In this document: positions 8,569 through 16,311 of the stretch, one piece after another | Layout of the letters: every line of letters starts with the position of its first letter | Position numbering within the stretch: the first letter of the stretch is position 1 | Source of the DNA: DAOVIY01 sp964441595 | Lineage (GTDB): Bacteria; Patescibacteriota; Minisyncoccia; UBA6257 | DNA: 41,196 bases | Assembly (NCBI GenBank): GCA_964441595.1 | Contig: CAYTXM010000001.1 | Coordinates: 1 to 41,196, forward strand | Direction of reading: 5' to 3' | Notes under the pieces: model-generated | Databases searched by the model: none | The model's input: the letters and a program-made list of their open reading frames with translations, nothing else | What the model was told of the DNA's origin: nothing | Translations under genes and position numbers: made by a program

Positions 8569-9591
8569 ATGGACTTAGGCCAAATAGAAAAAGAAGCTGA
8601 AAATAGCATTTCTTTAGTCAAAAATACATCAGATTTAGAAAAATGGCGTATTAAATATTTAGGGAGAAAAAGCGCCCTTTCTTTATTTTTTAATTCTTTA
8701 TCCAAATTATCTTTAGTAGGAAAGAAAAAACAAGGACAAAAAGCCAATACTATTCGTCAATTTCTTTCATCTTTATACAAAGAAAAGAAAATAGATATAG
8801 AAAGCAACGCTTCTTTTTCTTCAGATTTTATTGATATTACTCAACCAGGTGAGAAAATGCGACAAGGGCATCTTCATCCTTTGACATTAATTTTACGCGA
8901 CATAACTAATTCTTTTCAAAAAATGGGTTTTTCTATTATAGAAGGGCCTGAAATAGAAACCGAATATTATAATTTTGACGCTTTAAATATTCCAGCTGGT
9001 CATCCTGCTAGAGAAATGTGGGATACTCTTTGGATAAAACCAGAGCACAAAAATCAAAAGTCAAAAATGTTATTGCGGACACATACCAGCCCAATGCAGG
9101 TTCGTTTTATGGAAACTCATCAACCCCCTTTTCGCATAATTGTTCCTGGTAAATGTTTTCGTTATGAAGCAACTGATGCTTCCCATGAAATTCAATTTCA
9201 TCAAATAGAGGGGTTAATGGTAGGAGAAAATATTAGTTTATCCAATTTTAAGGCCATAATTGAGGAGGTTGTAGAGGATATTTTTAAACAGAAGGTTTTG
9301 GTTCGTTTTAGGCCAAGTTATTTTCCTTTTGTGTCTCCTGGAGTTGAAGTGGATATTAAAATGAAATCAAAAATCAAAGGGCAAAAGTCAAAAGTGAAAG
9401 ATGAATGGTTGGAAATAATGGGCGCAGGTATAGTTCATCCAGATTTATTCAAAAGAGCTGGTTACGCGAATAATAGATGGCAAGGTTTTGCTTTTGGGCT
9501 TGGAGTGGAAAGAATTGCTATGATTAAATATCGTATTGACGATATTAGATTATTTTTTTCTCCAGATGTAAGATTTTTAGAGCAATTTTAA
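8569..9591 (+). CDS. pheS: Phenylalanyl-tRNA synthetase alpha subunit
   Basis: The 340-residue catalytic subunit of PheRS charges tRNA-Phe. A coiled-coil N-terminus (about 1-80) precedes the class II core. Motif 2 region shows RTHTSPMQVRFM and FRYEATDASHEIQFHQIEGL. Motif 3 shows GFAFGLGVERIAMIKY. The phenylalanine-pocket segment GPEIETEYYNFDALNIPAGHP is intact. Two loops (about residues 161-167 and 265-277) are encoded by AAAATCAAAAGTC-type simple repeats and read as Lys/Gln/Ser-rich spacers; the second replaces the usual cysteine-containing loop before WLEIMGAGIVHP. It is followed 3 bp later by pheT. Confidence 0.96.
   Translation: MDLGQIEKEAENSISLVKNTSDLEKWRIKYLGRKSALSLFFNSLSKLSLVGKKKQGQKANTIRQFLSSLYKEKKIDIESNASFSSDFIDITQPGEKMRQGHLHPLTLILRDITNSFQKMGFSIIEGPEIETEYYNFDALNIPAGHPAREMWDTLWIKPEHKNQKSKMLLRTHTSPMQVRFMETHQPPFRIIVPGKCFRYEATDASHEIQFHQIEGLMVGENISLSNFKAIIEEVVEDIFKQKVLVRFRPSYFPFVSPGVEVDIKMKSKIKGQKSKVKDEWLEIMGAGIVHPDLFKRAGYANNRWQGFAFGLGVERIAMIKYRIDDIRLFFSPDVRFLEQF
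9050..9068. repeat. Simple AAAATCAAAAGTC-type repeat inside pheS
   Basis: Short A-rich direct repeat in frame inside pheS, coding for a KNQKSK loop between DTLWIKPE and LLRTHTSP. A longer related run lies at 9363-9399 in the same gene. Confidence 0.5.
9363..9399. repeat. Second AAAATCAAAAGTC-type repeat inside pheS
   Basis: Units of the form ATCAAA and GTCAAA are repeated about six times in frame, coding for KSKIKGQKSKVK just before the WLEIMGAG segment. Same unit as at 9050-9068. Confidence 0.5.
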
Positions 9592-9594
9592 ATT

Positions 9595-11667
9595 ATGAAA
9601 TTTTCATACAATTGGTTAAAAGATTTATTAAAGTTTAAAGAAACGCCTGAAAAATTGGCAGATATTTTAACAATGTATTTTGCCGAAACAATGGTTAAGC
9701 ATAACAGTAAGCATAACAGCAAGAGGCCAGTTTTAGATGTGGATCTTTTATCTAATCAAATTGCTGAAGCATCGGGTCATTTAGGTTTGGCCCGGGAAAT
9801 CGGGGCAATTTTAGGGAAAAAATTTATTTATCCTAAAATTAATTTAAAGGAAAAAAATGTATTTGCTAAAAATCTTTTAGACATAAAAATAGAAAGTTCA
9901 AATTGTAATTGTTATTTAGCAAGAATACTTCAGAAAGTGAAAGTAAAAGAATCCCCAAAATGGTTAAAAGAGGCATTGGCTGATTGCGGCGTACGTTCTA
10001 TTAATAACATTGTAGATGTTGCTAACTATGTAATGTTGGAAACGGGTCAGCCGCTTCATGTTTTTGATTTTGATAAAATTTGCGACAAACCAGATATTGT
10101 TGGTAAAAAAGCCAAAAAAGAAATAATTATAAGGCAGGCGAAGAAAAATGAAAAAATTACCACATTGGAAGATGAGACATATGATTTAGATGAAGACATA
10201 ATGCTTATCGCTGACAATAAAAGTCCATTGTCTTTAGCTGGAATAAAAGGAGGGAAGGAATCCAGTATTAGTAAACATACAACAAATATAGTTTTAGAAA
10301 GCGCTAACTTTATTGGGGTAAATATTAGACTTACCTCAAAAAAATTAGGATTGAGAACTGACGCTTCGTGGAGGTTTGAGCATAATATTCCTTTAGACTT
10401 AACTGACTATGCAGTTGATCGTTTAGCCCAATTAATTCAGAAAGTAGCTGGTGGAAATATATTAAAAGGGAAAGTATCACAAAAGATTTCTAAAGAAGAA
10501 AAAATAACGATTCCCATTAAATGGGAAAACTGGGAAAAGTTTTTAGGATGGCCGATTAAAAAAAAGGAGGTTATTCATTATCTCTCTCTTTTGGGTTTTT
10601 CTGTTCAAGAAAAGCAAAATTATCTCTTGGTTTTTCCGCCACCCTTTCGAAATGATATGAAGATAAAAGAAAATGTAATGGGCGAAGCAGCCCGTTTATA
10701 TGGAATTAATAAAATAGACGCGATTATCCCACAGGAAATATTAAATCTTCCTTCACAAAATGAGTTTTTTGAATTTCGGCAGCAAGTAAAAGATTGGTTA
10801 AAGGGCTATGACTTGGAGGAAGTATATAATTATTCGTTTATATCAGAGGAAGACAAAGATATTTTACCAAATGAATGGCAGCAGAAACTTATAGAAATAC
10901 AAAATCCAACTAGCGCTTTGACTAAATATTTACGCCCGACTCTTCTGATTAATTTTTTAAAAAATGTAAATTATAATTTTTCTTTCGCTGATAAAATTAG
11001 ATTTTTTGAAATAGGCAAAACTTATTTCAAAGACGATACAAACTTGAAGGAATATTTTGTTCTTTCAGGGGTTTTGACTCGAAAAGAGAAATGGGATGGT
11101 CCTTCTATGTTTTATCAAGCAAAGGGGATTATTGAAGATTTATTTAGTAAATTTGGAATAGATAAAGATAATTACAATCTCAAACCATTAGAAAGCACTA
11201 AATATTCGCTTTTATTAGAGCAAGGAGTTGTGATTTACAAAGGCAAAGATTTAATCGGCGCGATAGGTAATCCTAAAAAAGATTTGTTAAAAAAGTATGA
11301 TTGTGAAAATAAGTTGGTTTTTTGGGAGATCAAACTTCTACCTTTATTAGAAATTGTTAAAGAAGAAAGAGAATTTCAGCCACTTCCAAAATACCCGGCA
11401 ATTATCAGGGATATTTCTTTTATTATTGCCCAGAATATTTTAGTGGATAAAATATTAAACGTTATTCAAAAAGCTTCCCCAGTTGATCTTGAAGATGTGG
11501 ATTTATTTGATATATATATGGGAAAAAATCTTTCATCAGGTACGAAAAGCATGTCTTTTCATTTGACTTTTCGCGCTAATGACCATACTTTAAAGAACAT
11601 AGAAGTAGATAAAGAAATGGAGAAAATTTATAAAGTGTTAAAAGACATTGGGTCAGAAATTCGATAA
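9595..11667 (+). CDS. pheT: Phenylalanyl-tRNA synthetase beta subunit, lacking the N-terminal tRNA-binding domain
   Basis: This 690-residue partner of PheS shows the B3/B4 editing region (NCYLARIL, SINNIVDVANYVMLETGQPLH, LAGIKGG), the B5 domain (about 290-370), the class II-like core, and a C-terminal anticodon-binding FDX-ACB domain (LPKYPAIIRDISFII to the end). Bacterial PheT is usually near 800 residues because an EMAP-II-like OB domain sits after the first 40 residues. Here MKFSYNWLKDLLKF...AETMV passes almost directly to LDVDLLSNQIAEASGHLGLAREIG, so that domain is gone. A 12-nt direct repeat (9697-9708 and 9709-9720, HNSKHNSK) sits at the junction. Confidence 0.94.
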   Translation: MKFSYNWLKDLLKFKETPEKLADILTMYFAETMVKHNSKHNSKRPVLDVDLLSNQIAEASGHLGLAREIGAILGKKFIYPKINLKEKNVFAKNLLDIKIESSNCNCYLARILQKVKVKESPKWLKEALADCGVRSINNIVDVANYVMLETGQPLHVFDFDKICDKPDIVGKKAKKEIIIRQAKKNEKITTLEDETYDLDEDIMLIADNKSPLSLAGIKGGKESSISKHTTNIVLESANFIGVNIRLTSKKLGLRTDASWRFEHNIPLDLTDYAVDRLAQLIQKVAGGNILKGKVSQKISKEEKITIPIKWENWEKFLGWPIKKKEVIHYLSLLGFSVQEKQNYLLVFPPPFRNDMKIKENVMGEAARLYGINKIDAIIPQEILNLPSQNEFFEFRQQVKDWLKGYDLEEVYNYSFISEEDKDILPNEWQQKLIEIQNPTSALTKYLRPTLLINFLKNVNYNFSFADKIRFFEIGKTYFKDDTNLKEYFVLSGVLTRKEKWDGPSMFYQAKGIIEDLFSKFGIDKDNYNLKPLESTKYSLLLEQGVVIYKGKDLIGAIGNPKKDLLKKYDCENKLVFWEIKLLPLLEIVKEEREFQPLPKYPAIIRDISFIIAQNILVDKILNVIQKASPVDLEDVDLFDIYMGKNLSSGTKSMSFHLTFRANDHTLKNIEVDKEMEKIYKVLKDIGSEIR

Positions 11668-11672
11668 TTAAT

Positions 11673-13775
11673 ATGACTAAACCTGTGAAAAAACCAAAAG
11701 AAATAAAAAAAGTTAAAAATACCCCTAGTAACATAGAAGAAAATTCATATACAGCTAAAGATATCTATGTTTTGGAAGGATTGGACCCTGTTAGAAAAAG
11801 GCCTGGTATGTATATTGGGTCTACTGGAGTAGATGGTCTTCATCATCTTATTTGGGAAGTCGTAGATAACTCTATAGATGAAGCAATGAGTGGTTATGCT
11901 AAAGATATTAAAGTAGAAATATTAAAAGAAAATAGAGTAGCTGTGACAGATGATGGAAGAGGGATTCCTGTAGATATTCATAAAAAAACCAAAAAATCAG
12001 CGTTGGAAACTGTAATGTGCACTTTGCATGCTGGTGGAAAATTTGGAGGAAAATCTTATAAAGTAGCCGGTGGACTACATGGTGTTGGCATATCAGTCGT
12101 AAATGCTCTTTCAGAATATTTACAAGCAGAAATTTGTCGTGATGGCATATTATATAGCCAAGAATATAATCGGGGGAAACCAAAGGCGAAACTTAAAAAA
12201 ATAAGAAAGTGTGAAAAATCCGGAACAAAAATTATTTTTGAGCCAGATCCGGAAATTTTTAAAGAGATTAAGTTTGATACAAAAAAAATTCTTGATCATT
12301 TAAGACAACAAGCATATCTTACTTCAGGTACTACAATTAAATTTAAAGATGATAGAGAGGGCGCTCTTATTTCTTCTTACACTTTTTATTTTGAAAGCGG
12401 AATTATTACATTAGCCCAATATTTGGCGAGAGATTCCCATTGTTTAACTGATAATGTTTTTTATATTAAGCAAGAAAAGGAAGAAATTTTAGTTGAAGTT
12501 GCTTTACTTTATGCTGATGATTCTGAGAGCACAGAAAAGGCTTTTGCCAATAACATTCATACCCCAGAAGGAGGGATGCATTTAACTGGTTTTAGGTCGG
12601 CATTAACAAGAACTTTAAATGATTATGCTAAAGAACAGGGAATATTTAAAAATGGAGACAATGGATTTACTGGAGAAGACACTCGCGAAGGGTTAGTAGC
12701 AGTAATAAGCGTAAAGCTAAGAGAGCCTCAATTTGAAGGGCAAACAAAAGCAAAATTAGGAAATCCAGAAGCACGGACTGCTGTAGAGCAAGTTGTGGGA
12801 GAAAGCTTTAAGGAATTTTTAGAGAGCAACAAAGAAGACGCTAAAAGAATTCTTGAAAAATCTTTATTAAGCGCTCGAGCGCGACAGGCTGCTAAAAAAG
12901 CCCGAGAGAATATTCTTAGAAAAGGGGTTTTGGAAGGGATGACTTTACCGGGGAAATTGGCTGATTGTATTTCAAAAAACGCGGAAGAATCTGAATTGTT
13001 TATAGTTGAGGGAGATTCTGCCGGCGGCTCGAGCAAAATGGGGAGAAACAGAAACACTCAAGCGATCCTTCCTTTAAAAGGTAAAATTTTAAATGTAGAA
13101 AAAAGCCGTTTTGACAGAATGATGACGTCTGATGAAATAAAAGCGTTAATTGTTGCGTTGGGGACTGCGGTAAGTGAAGATTTTAATATTGATAAACTTC
13201 GTTATCATAAGATTGTTATAATGACTGACGCAGATTCTGATGGCGCTCATATTCGTAGTTTGCTTTTAACATTATTTTTCCGTTATTTCAGGCCGATTAT
13301 TGAGGCTGGATACCTTTATATTGCGCAACCTCCTTTGTATCGCATCCAAAAAGGGAAAGAATTCCATTATGCCTATACAGAAACGGAGAAACAAAAAGTA
13401 TTAGAAAAAATACAAGGCGCAGTGGAAGAAAAAGAGGAAAAGCCTTCCAAATCCAAGGTACGAAGATTAAAATTAGTTGAAGAAAGTAAAGGTGAATCTA
13501 TTTTAGCTGTAGAAAAAGAAGGATCTTCTGAAAATAGTCATGATGAATTGATGAAAGGAATTTCCATTCAGCGATATAAAGGATTGGGGGAAATGAACCC
13601 TGATCAATTATGGAATACGACAATGGATCCTGACCAGAGGGTCTTGAAACAAGTTACTGTTGAAGACGCGGAAAATGCTGATAGATTATTCGATATTTTA
13701 ATGGGTAAGGAAGTTTTGCCAAGAAAGAAATTCATTCAAGCTTACGCTCAAAAAGTAAAGAATTTGGATATATAA
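11673..13775 (+). CDS. gyrB: DNA gyrase subunit B
   Basis: The 700-residue ATPase subunit of gyrase introduces negative supercoils with GyrA. It has the GHKL ATPase domain (EVVDNSIDEAMSGY, TDDGRGIPV, GGLHGVGISVVNALS), a transducer domain, and the Toprim region (EGDSAGGSSKMGRNRNTQAILPLKGKILNVEK near 445 and DADSDGAHIR near 525), ending in QRYKGLGEMNPDQLW and a normal tail. A charged insert of about 50 residues (about 590-640, EEKEEKPSKSKVRR) separates Toprim from QRYKGLGEMN. It lies 5 bp after pheT. The usual recF neighbour is missing. Confidence 0.96.
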   Translation: MTKPVKKPKEIKKVKNTPSNIEENSYTAKDIYVLEGLDPVRKRPGMYIGSTGVDGLHHLIWEVVDNSIDEAMSGYAKDIKVEILKENRVAVTDDGRGIPVDIHKKTKKSALETVMCTLHAGGKFGGKSYKVAGGLHGVGISVVNALSEYLQAEICRDGILYSQEYNRGKPKAKLKKIRKCEKSGTKIIFEPDPEIFKEIKFDTKKILDHLRQQAYLTSGTTIKFKDDREGALISSYTFYFESGIITLAQYLARDSHCLTDNVFYIKQEKEEILVEVALLYADDSESTEKAFANNIHTPEGGMHLTGFRSALTRTLNDYAKEQGIFKNGDNGFTGEDTREGLVAVISVKLREPQFEGQTKAKLGNPEARTAVEQVVGESFKEFLESNKEDAKRILEKSLLSARARQAAKKARENILRKGVLEGMTLPGKLADCISKNAEESELFIVEGDSAGGSSKMGRNRNTQAILPLKGKILNVEKSRFDRMMTSDEIKALIVALGTAVSEDFNIDKLRYHKIVIMTDADSDGAHIRSLLLTLFFRYFRPIIEAGYLYIAQPPLYRIQKGKEFHYAYTETEKQKVLEKIQGAVEEKEEKPSKSKVRRLKLVEESKGESILAVEKEGSSENSHDELMKGISIQRYKGLGEMNPDQLWNTTMDPDQRVLKQVTVEDAENADRLFDILMGKEVLPRKKFIQAYAQKVKNLDI

Positions 13776-13777
13776 AA

Positions 13778-13806
13778 TTGACTTTTGAGGCATTTTCAAT
13801 TAGGAT
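13778..13806 (+). promoter_or_regulatory. Probable rpsP promoter
   Basis: TTGACT (13778-13783), 17 bp, TAGGAT (13801-13806). The transcript would start near 13813, only about 10 nt before the rpsP ATG, a near-leaderless arrangement with no SD. Confidence 0.55.
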
Positions 13807-13822
13807 GTATAAACTATAAATT

Positions 13823-14404
13823 ATGTTAACTTTACGATTTCAAAGACAAGGCAAAAGAAGAGATGTTATTTTTCGGGTTGTAGCCGTTGATTCCAAGGTT
13901 GCTATTAATAGTGGTAAATCAAAGGAGATTTTAGGATGGTGGGATCCGCGAATAAATAAATTTGAATTAAAAAAAGAAAGAATTCTCTATTGGATTAACC
14001 AAGGGGCTCAACCTTCAGATTCTTGTTACAATCTTTTAATACGAGCAAAGATTATTGAAGGCAAAAAAAGACTCATTACTATTAGAAAGAAAAAAGAAAA
14101 AAAGGTAAAAGCTGAAACTGGTGAAAAGATAGAGCAGACACTAACAATTGAAGAAAAACCAACTGAGGAAAAACCCGAGGAAAAGATTGAAGAAAAGTCA
14201 GTTGAAGAAATAAAAGACGAAGTAAAAACAGAAAAGAAGTCATCTGAAGCTAAACCAGAAGATAAGTCTGAAGAAAAAGTTAAAGAAGAAAAGAAGAAGG
14301 AAGTAAAAGCAAAGAAGAAAGAAGAACCAAAAGCCGAAGAAGCTAAAAAATCGAAGGAAAAGGTTAAGAAAGAGGAGGCACTTGAAGAAAAAATTGAAAA
14401 ATAA
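13823..14404 (+). CDS. rpsP: 30S ribosomal protein S16 with long Glu/Lys-rich C-terminal extension
   Basis: Residues 1-about 85 are a normal bS16 (MLTLRFQRQGKRRDVIFRVVAVDS, ILGWWDPR, INQGAQPSDSCYNLL). bS16 is usually 80-90 residues. The remaining about 105 residues are almost only Glu, Lys, Ala, Pro and Ser (EEKPTEEKPEEKIEEK and similar) and are predicted disordered. The tail is in frame and uses the same codon style, so it is unlikely to be an artefact. A terminator follows 29 bp after the stop. Confidence 0.93.
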   Translation: MLTLRFQRQGKRRDVIFRVVAVDSKVAINSGKSKEILGWWDPRINKFELKKERILYWINQGAQPSDSCYNLLIRAKIIEGKKRLITIRKKKEKKVKAETGEKIEQTLTIEEKPTEEKPEEKIEEKSVEEIKDEVKTEKKSSEAKPEDKSEEKVKEEKKKEVKAKKKEEPKAEEAKKSKEKVKKEEALEEKIEK

Positions 14405-14432
14405 TTATTTTAGGTTATTTATAATAAAACAG

Positions 14433-14456
14433 AAATCGCCATCAAGGCGATTTTTT
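14433..14456 (+). terminator. Intrinsic terminator after rpsP
   Basis: AAATCGCC (14433-14440), loop ATCAA, GGCGATTT (14446-14453) forms a perfect 8-bp stem followed by a T run. Confidence 0.85.
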
Positions 14457-14474
14457 GGTATAATAAAAATAATA

Positions 14475-15026
14475 ATGAAACAAGAACATACAAAACATAT
14501 TTTTGAAAGGCCGATTGCTATTACCGATGTTGAAACTACTGGTCTTGATTTTGCAATTCAGGAAATTGTTGAAATTGGATTGGTAATAATTAATCAGAAA
14601 ACGTTAGAGATTATAGATACTCTTGATGTTAAGGTAAAACCAGAACATATTGAAACAGCAAATGAATTCGCGCTAAAAATAAATGGGTATAATGAAACTG
14701 ATTGGAAAAATGCTATAACGCTTAAAGAAGCTATGTCTATTTATGGTGAAAAGACAAAAGACGCCATCTTCTGCGCCCATAACGTGACTTTTGATTGGTC
14801 TTTTATTTTTGAAGCGTTTAGAAAAACTGGGATTAAAAACCAAATGGATCATCATCGTATTGACCTTTTTACTATGATTTGGATGAAACTTCGAAATTCA
14901 GATTTTGAAAAATTCAGTTTAAATGAAGCGGCAAAGCGCCTTGGAGTTTCAGAAGAACCAATGCCTCACCGTGGCATTAATGGAGCAATGACTGCCTACG
15001 AAATCTACAAAAAGTTGGTTTTATAG
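14475..15026 (+). CDS. DEDDh-type 3'-5' exonuclease-like protein, copy 1
   Basis: The 183-residue protein resembles the epsilon/DnaQ exonuclease fold. Exo I is ITDVETTGLDF (D18, E20), Exo II is AHNVTFDWSF (D107), and Exo III is PHRGINGAMTAYEIY. In active DEDDh enzymes the Exo III His is followed five residues later by Asp (H-x4-D); here H165 is followed by G170, so the last metal ligand is missing. It may be inactive, altered, or a nucleic-acid-binding relative. A longer frame extends upstream to 14382, but the ATG at 14475 matches the start of copy 2. No SD. Copy 2 is at 16721. Confidence 0.8.
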   Translation: MKQEHTKHIFERPIAITDVETTGLDFAIQEIVEIGLVIINQKTLEIIDTLDVKVKPEHIETANEFALKINGYNETDWKNAITLKEAMSIYGEKTKDAIFCAHNVTFDWSFIFEAFRKTGIKNQMDHHRIDLFTMIWMKLRNSDFEKFSLNEAAKRLGVSEEPMPHRGINGAMTAYEIYKKLVL

Positions 15027-15059
15027 ATTTTATTATTGCTCAGTTTTTAGAATCTATCG

Positions 15060-15088
15060 TTGACTACTACGATTAAATATGTTATATT
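15060..15088 (+). promoter_or_regulatory. Promoter of microprotein operon, copy 1
   Basis: TTGACT (15060-15065), 17 bp, TATATT (15083-15088). It lies 33 bp after the exonuclease stop and directly before a stem-loop spanning the expected start of transcription. Confidence 0.65.
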
Positions 15089-15091
15089 TAT

Positions 15092-15112
15092 AATATTCTG
15101 TAATGGGATATT
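15092..15112 (+). promoter_or_regulatory. 5' stem-loop with GTAAT loop, copy 1
   Basis: AATATTCT (15092-15099), loop GTAAT, GGGATATT (15105-15112), followed by TTTAG. The eight pairs include two G-U. The element at 23143-23163 has the same loop and stem length with different but still pairing bases, which argues for RNA pairing. The alternative reading is an operator at +1. Confidence 0.55.
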
Positions 15113-15140
15113 TTTAGTTCTTTGAAAAGGGTACCTTCTG

Positions 15141-15197
15141 ATACACACAAGGAAATTGGTTATTATCTTTGTTAGTACCTAGTTTCCTGGTGTGTAT
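15141..15197 (+). promoter_or_regulatory. Long leader hairpin before the microprotein operon, copy 1
   Basis: ATACACAC (15141-15148) pairs with GTGTGTAT (15190-15197); after one A-G mismatch AGGAAA (15150-15155) pairs with TTTCCT (15183-15188). The 27-nt apical part contains GTACCT (15175-15180), which can also pair with GGGTAC at 15129-15134. It ends 31 nt before the first ATG, upstream of an SD. Confidence 0.6.
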
Positions 15198-15228
15198 TAA
15201 TTTTATAAAAAATAGATGGAGGTGAAAT

Positions 15229-15435
15229 ATGAAAAAGTCAATTTGGGCTATTTTAGGGATTGTTTTCAATATCACAATAACGATATTTTTATTGCTAAGT
15301 TTGTTTGGTTTTGTCCCTAGTTTATCAGAAGATAATAGAGATACATTGATAATTATTATAGCAGGTCTATGGATGGTGCAAGTATTAAAGTCTGCCAGCA
15401 AAATGCATGAAGAGGAAGATGAAGATAAAAATTAA
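15229..15435 (+). CDS. Small two-helix membrane protein, copy 1
   Basis: The 68-residue protein is not recognised. It has two hydrophobic segments, about residues 5-28 (IWAILGIVFNITITIFLLLS) and 40-55 (TLIIIIAGLWMVQVL), then a short acidic cytoplasm-like tail (HEEEDEDKN). A perfect SD, GGAGGTGA, ends 5 nt before the ATG, unlike the SD-less genes around it. It is the first gene of a small operon. Copy 2 at 17475 is identical. Confidence 0.75.
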   Translation: MKKSIWAILGIVFNITITIFLLLSLFGFVPSLSEDNRDTLIIIIAGLWMVQVLKSASKMHEEEDEDKN

Positions 15436-15462
15436 AAATTTATTGAAAGGTAATGAACAAGA

Positions 15463-15669
15463 ATGAAACGGAAAGTAATTTTGTTACGAAATGATTCAAA
15501 AGAAAGCCAAAAAGCAGAAAAGATTCTAAAAGAAAATAATATTGAATATGCTCAACTTTTCAGTACCGACGGACGTTTACCATGCATAATAAGTCCTGAT
15601 CACGCGTATTCTTTTGATGGCATAGGAGGTGTTCGACTTTTTGTTAGTGGTGCTAAGACAACCAAATGA
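15463..15669 (+). CDS. Small glutaredoxin-fold-like protein without CxxC, copy 1
   Basis: The 68-residue protein begins KRKVILLRNDSKESQKAEKILKENN, which has the beta-alpha-beta opening of a glutaredoxin, and then has RLPCIIS and FDGIGGVRLF, resembling the cis-Pro strand and the following G.E.I.. turn. The usual CxxC is replaced by NDSKES, so redox catalysis of the normal kind is not expected. One Cys remains (in LPCI). The fold assignment is inference. A GAAAGG SD lies 13 nt upstream. It follows the membrane protein by 27 nt. Confidence 0.65.
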   Translation: MKRKVILLRNDSKESQKAEKILKENNIEYAQLFSTDGRLPCIISPDHAYSFDGIGGVRLFVSGAKTTK

Positions 15670-15699
15670 TTTTGTTTTATCTCCGCTAAAGGAAAGAAG

Positions 15700-15762
15700 A
15701 TGGAAAAAGTAAAGAATAGATATAGAATTAGAGAATTATTAGTTAGATGGAGACATTATTAA
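15700..15762 (+). CDS. Possible 20-residue basic microprotein, copy 1
   Basis: An ATG at 15700 with AAGGAAAG just upstream opens MEKVKNRYRIRELLVRWRHY, then TAA. The stop shares its last base with an ATG of another short frame (15762). Very basic and amphipathic. Too short to identify; it may be a coupling ORF for the 95-residue gene. Confidence 0.35.
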   Translation: MEKVKNRYRIRELLVRWRHY

Positions 15763-15789
15763 TGGAACAAAAAAAAGGAGGAAAAGAAA

Positions 15790-16077
15790 ATGAAAGTGTC
15801 GGTAAGAAAAATGAACGAGTTAAACAAAAAAACGAGAAAAGTATTAAAAACCCATCTTACAAAGCTTCCTGAGGATTTTCAAGAAATGTCTTGGAAAGAA
15901 TATATTGAGACCCAAGGGTTATATGGGGTGGAACAATACGTAGTCCAACCCTACACCGCATATTTTTGGATAAAGGGGAAGCTTTTTATTAAGCGTCAGG
16001 GCGATTGTCATCCGATTATACGGATTACCGATTCTAACGTATTACCCCCATATTTTCCTTTACACGATGAAGATTGA
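15790..16077 (+). CDS. Hypothetical 95-residue protein, copy 1
   Basis: Not recognised. The N-terminal third is basic and helical (MKVSVRKMNELNKKTRKVLKT), the middle is aromatic-rich (SWKEYIETQGLYGVEQYVV..YTAYFWIKGKLFIKRQG), and the end is Pro/acidic (PPYFPLHDED). It looks like a compact cytosolic alpha+beta domain. An AAAAAAGGAGG SD precedes the ATG by 9 nt. It is the main downstream gene of the operon and is identical in copy 2. Confidence 0.7.
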   Translation: MKVSVRKMNELNKKTRKVLKTHLTKLPEDFQEMSWKEYIETQGLYGVEQYVVQPYTAYFWIKGKLFIKRQGDCHPIIRITDSNVLPPYFPLHDED

Positions 16078-16152
16078 TCTGAAAGGATTTTCCGACCCTT
16101 TGGTAGGTGGCGTAATTTATTATTGTTACTATAAAAAAGGAGAAATGAAATT

Positions 16153-16254
16153 ATGTACGGAGAATTTCCTGTGCAACAGAGAGTCCCTTTGACTAATCAG
16201 GTAGAAACTTTAAGGATTAAAGAGGAAATGTTAAGGAAAATGATTTTTCCTTAA
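16153..16254 (+). CDS. 33-residue microprotein, copy 1
   Basis: ATG 16153 opens MYGEFPVQQRVPLTNQVETL and ends EEMLRKMIFP, preceded by AAAAAAGGAG. Half is a charged helix. No known match. It is the last frame before the operon terminator. Confidence 0.5.
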   Translation: MYGEFPVQQRVPLTNQVETLRIKEEMLRKMIFP

Positions 16255-16284
16255 ATTAAGTTTATAGTTTAATAAACTTAGAAG

Positions 16285-16311
16285 AAAACCCCATTTTTTA
16301 AATGGGGTTTT
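16285..16311 (+). terminator. Terminator of microprotein operon, copy 1
   Basis: AAAACCCCATTT (16285-16296) and AAATGGGGTTTT (16300-16311) form a perfect 12-bp stem around TTT. A weaker hairpin (AAGTTTAT 16258-16265 / ATAAACTT 16272-16279) precedes it. Confidence 0.85.

Noticed and set aside
15114..15401. 95-residue minus-strand frame in both repeat copies
   Set aside because: It is antisense to the SD-equipped membrane protein gene and its leader, with no start signal of its own.
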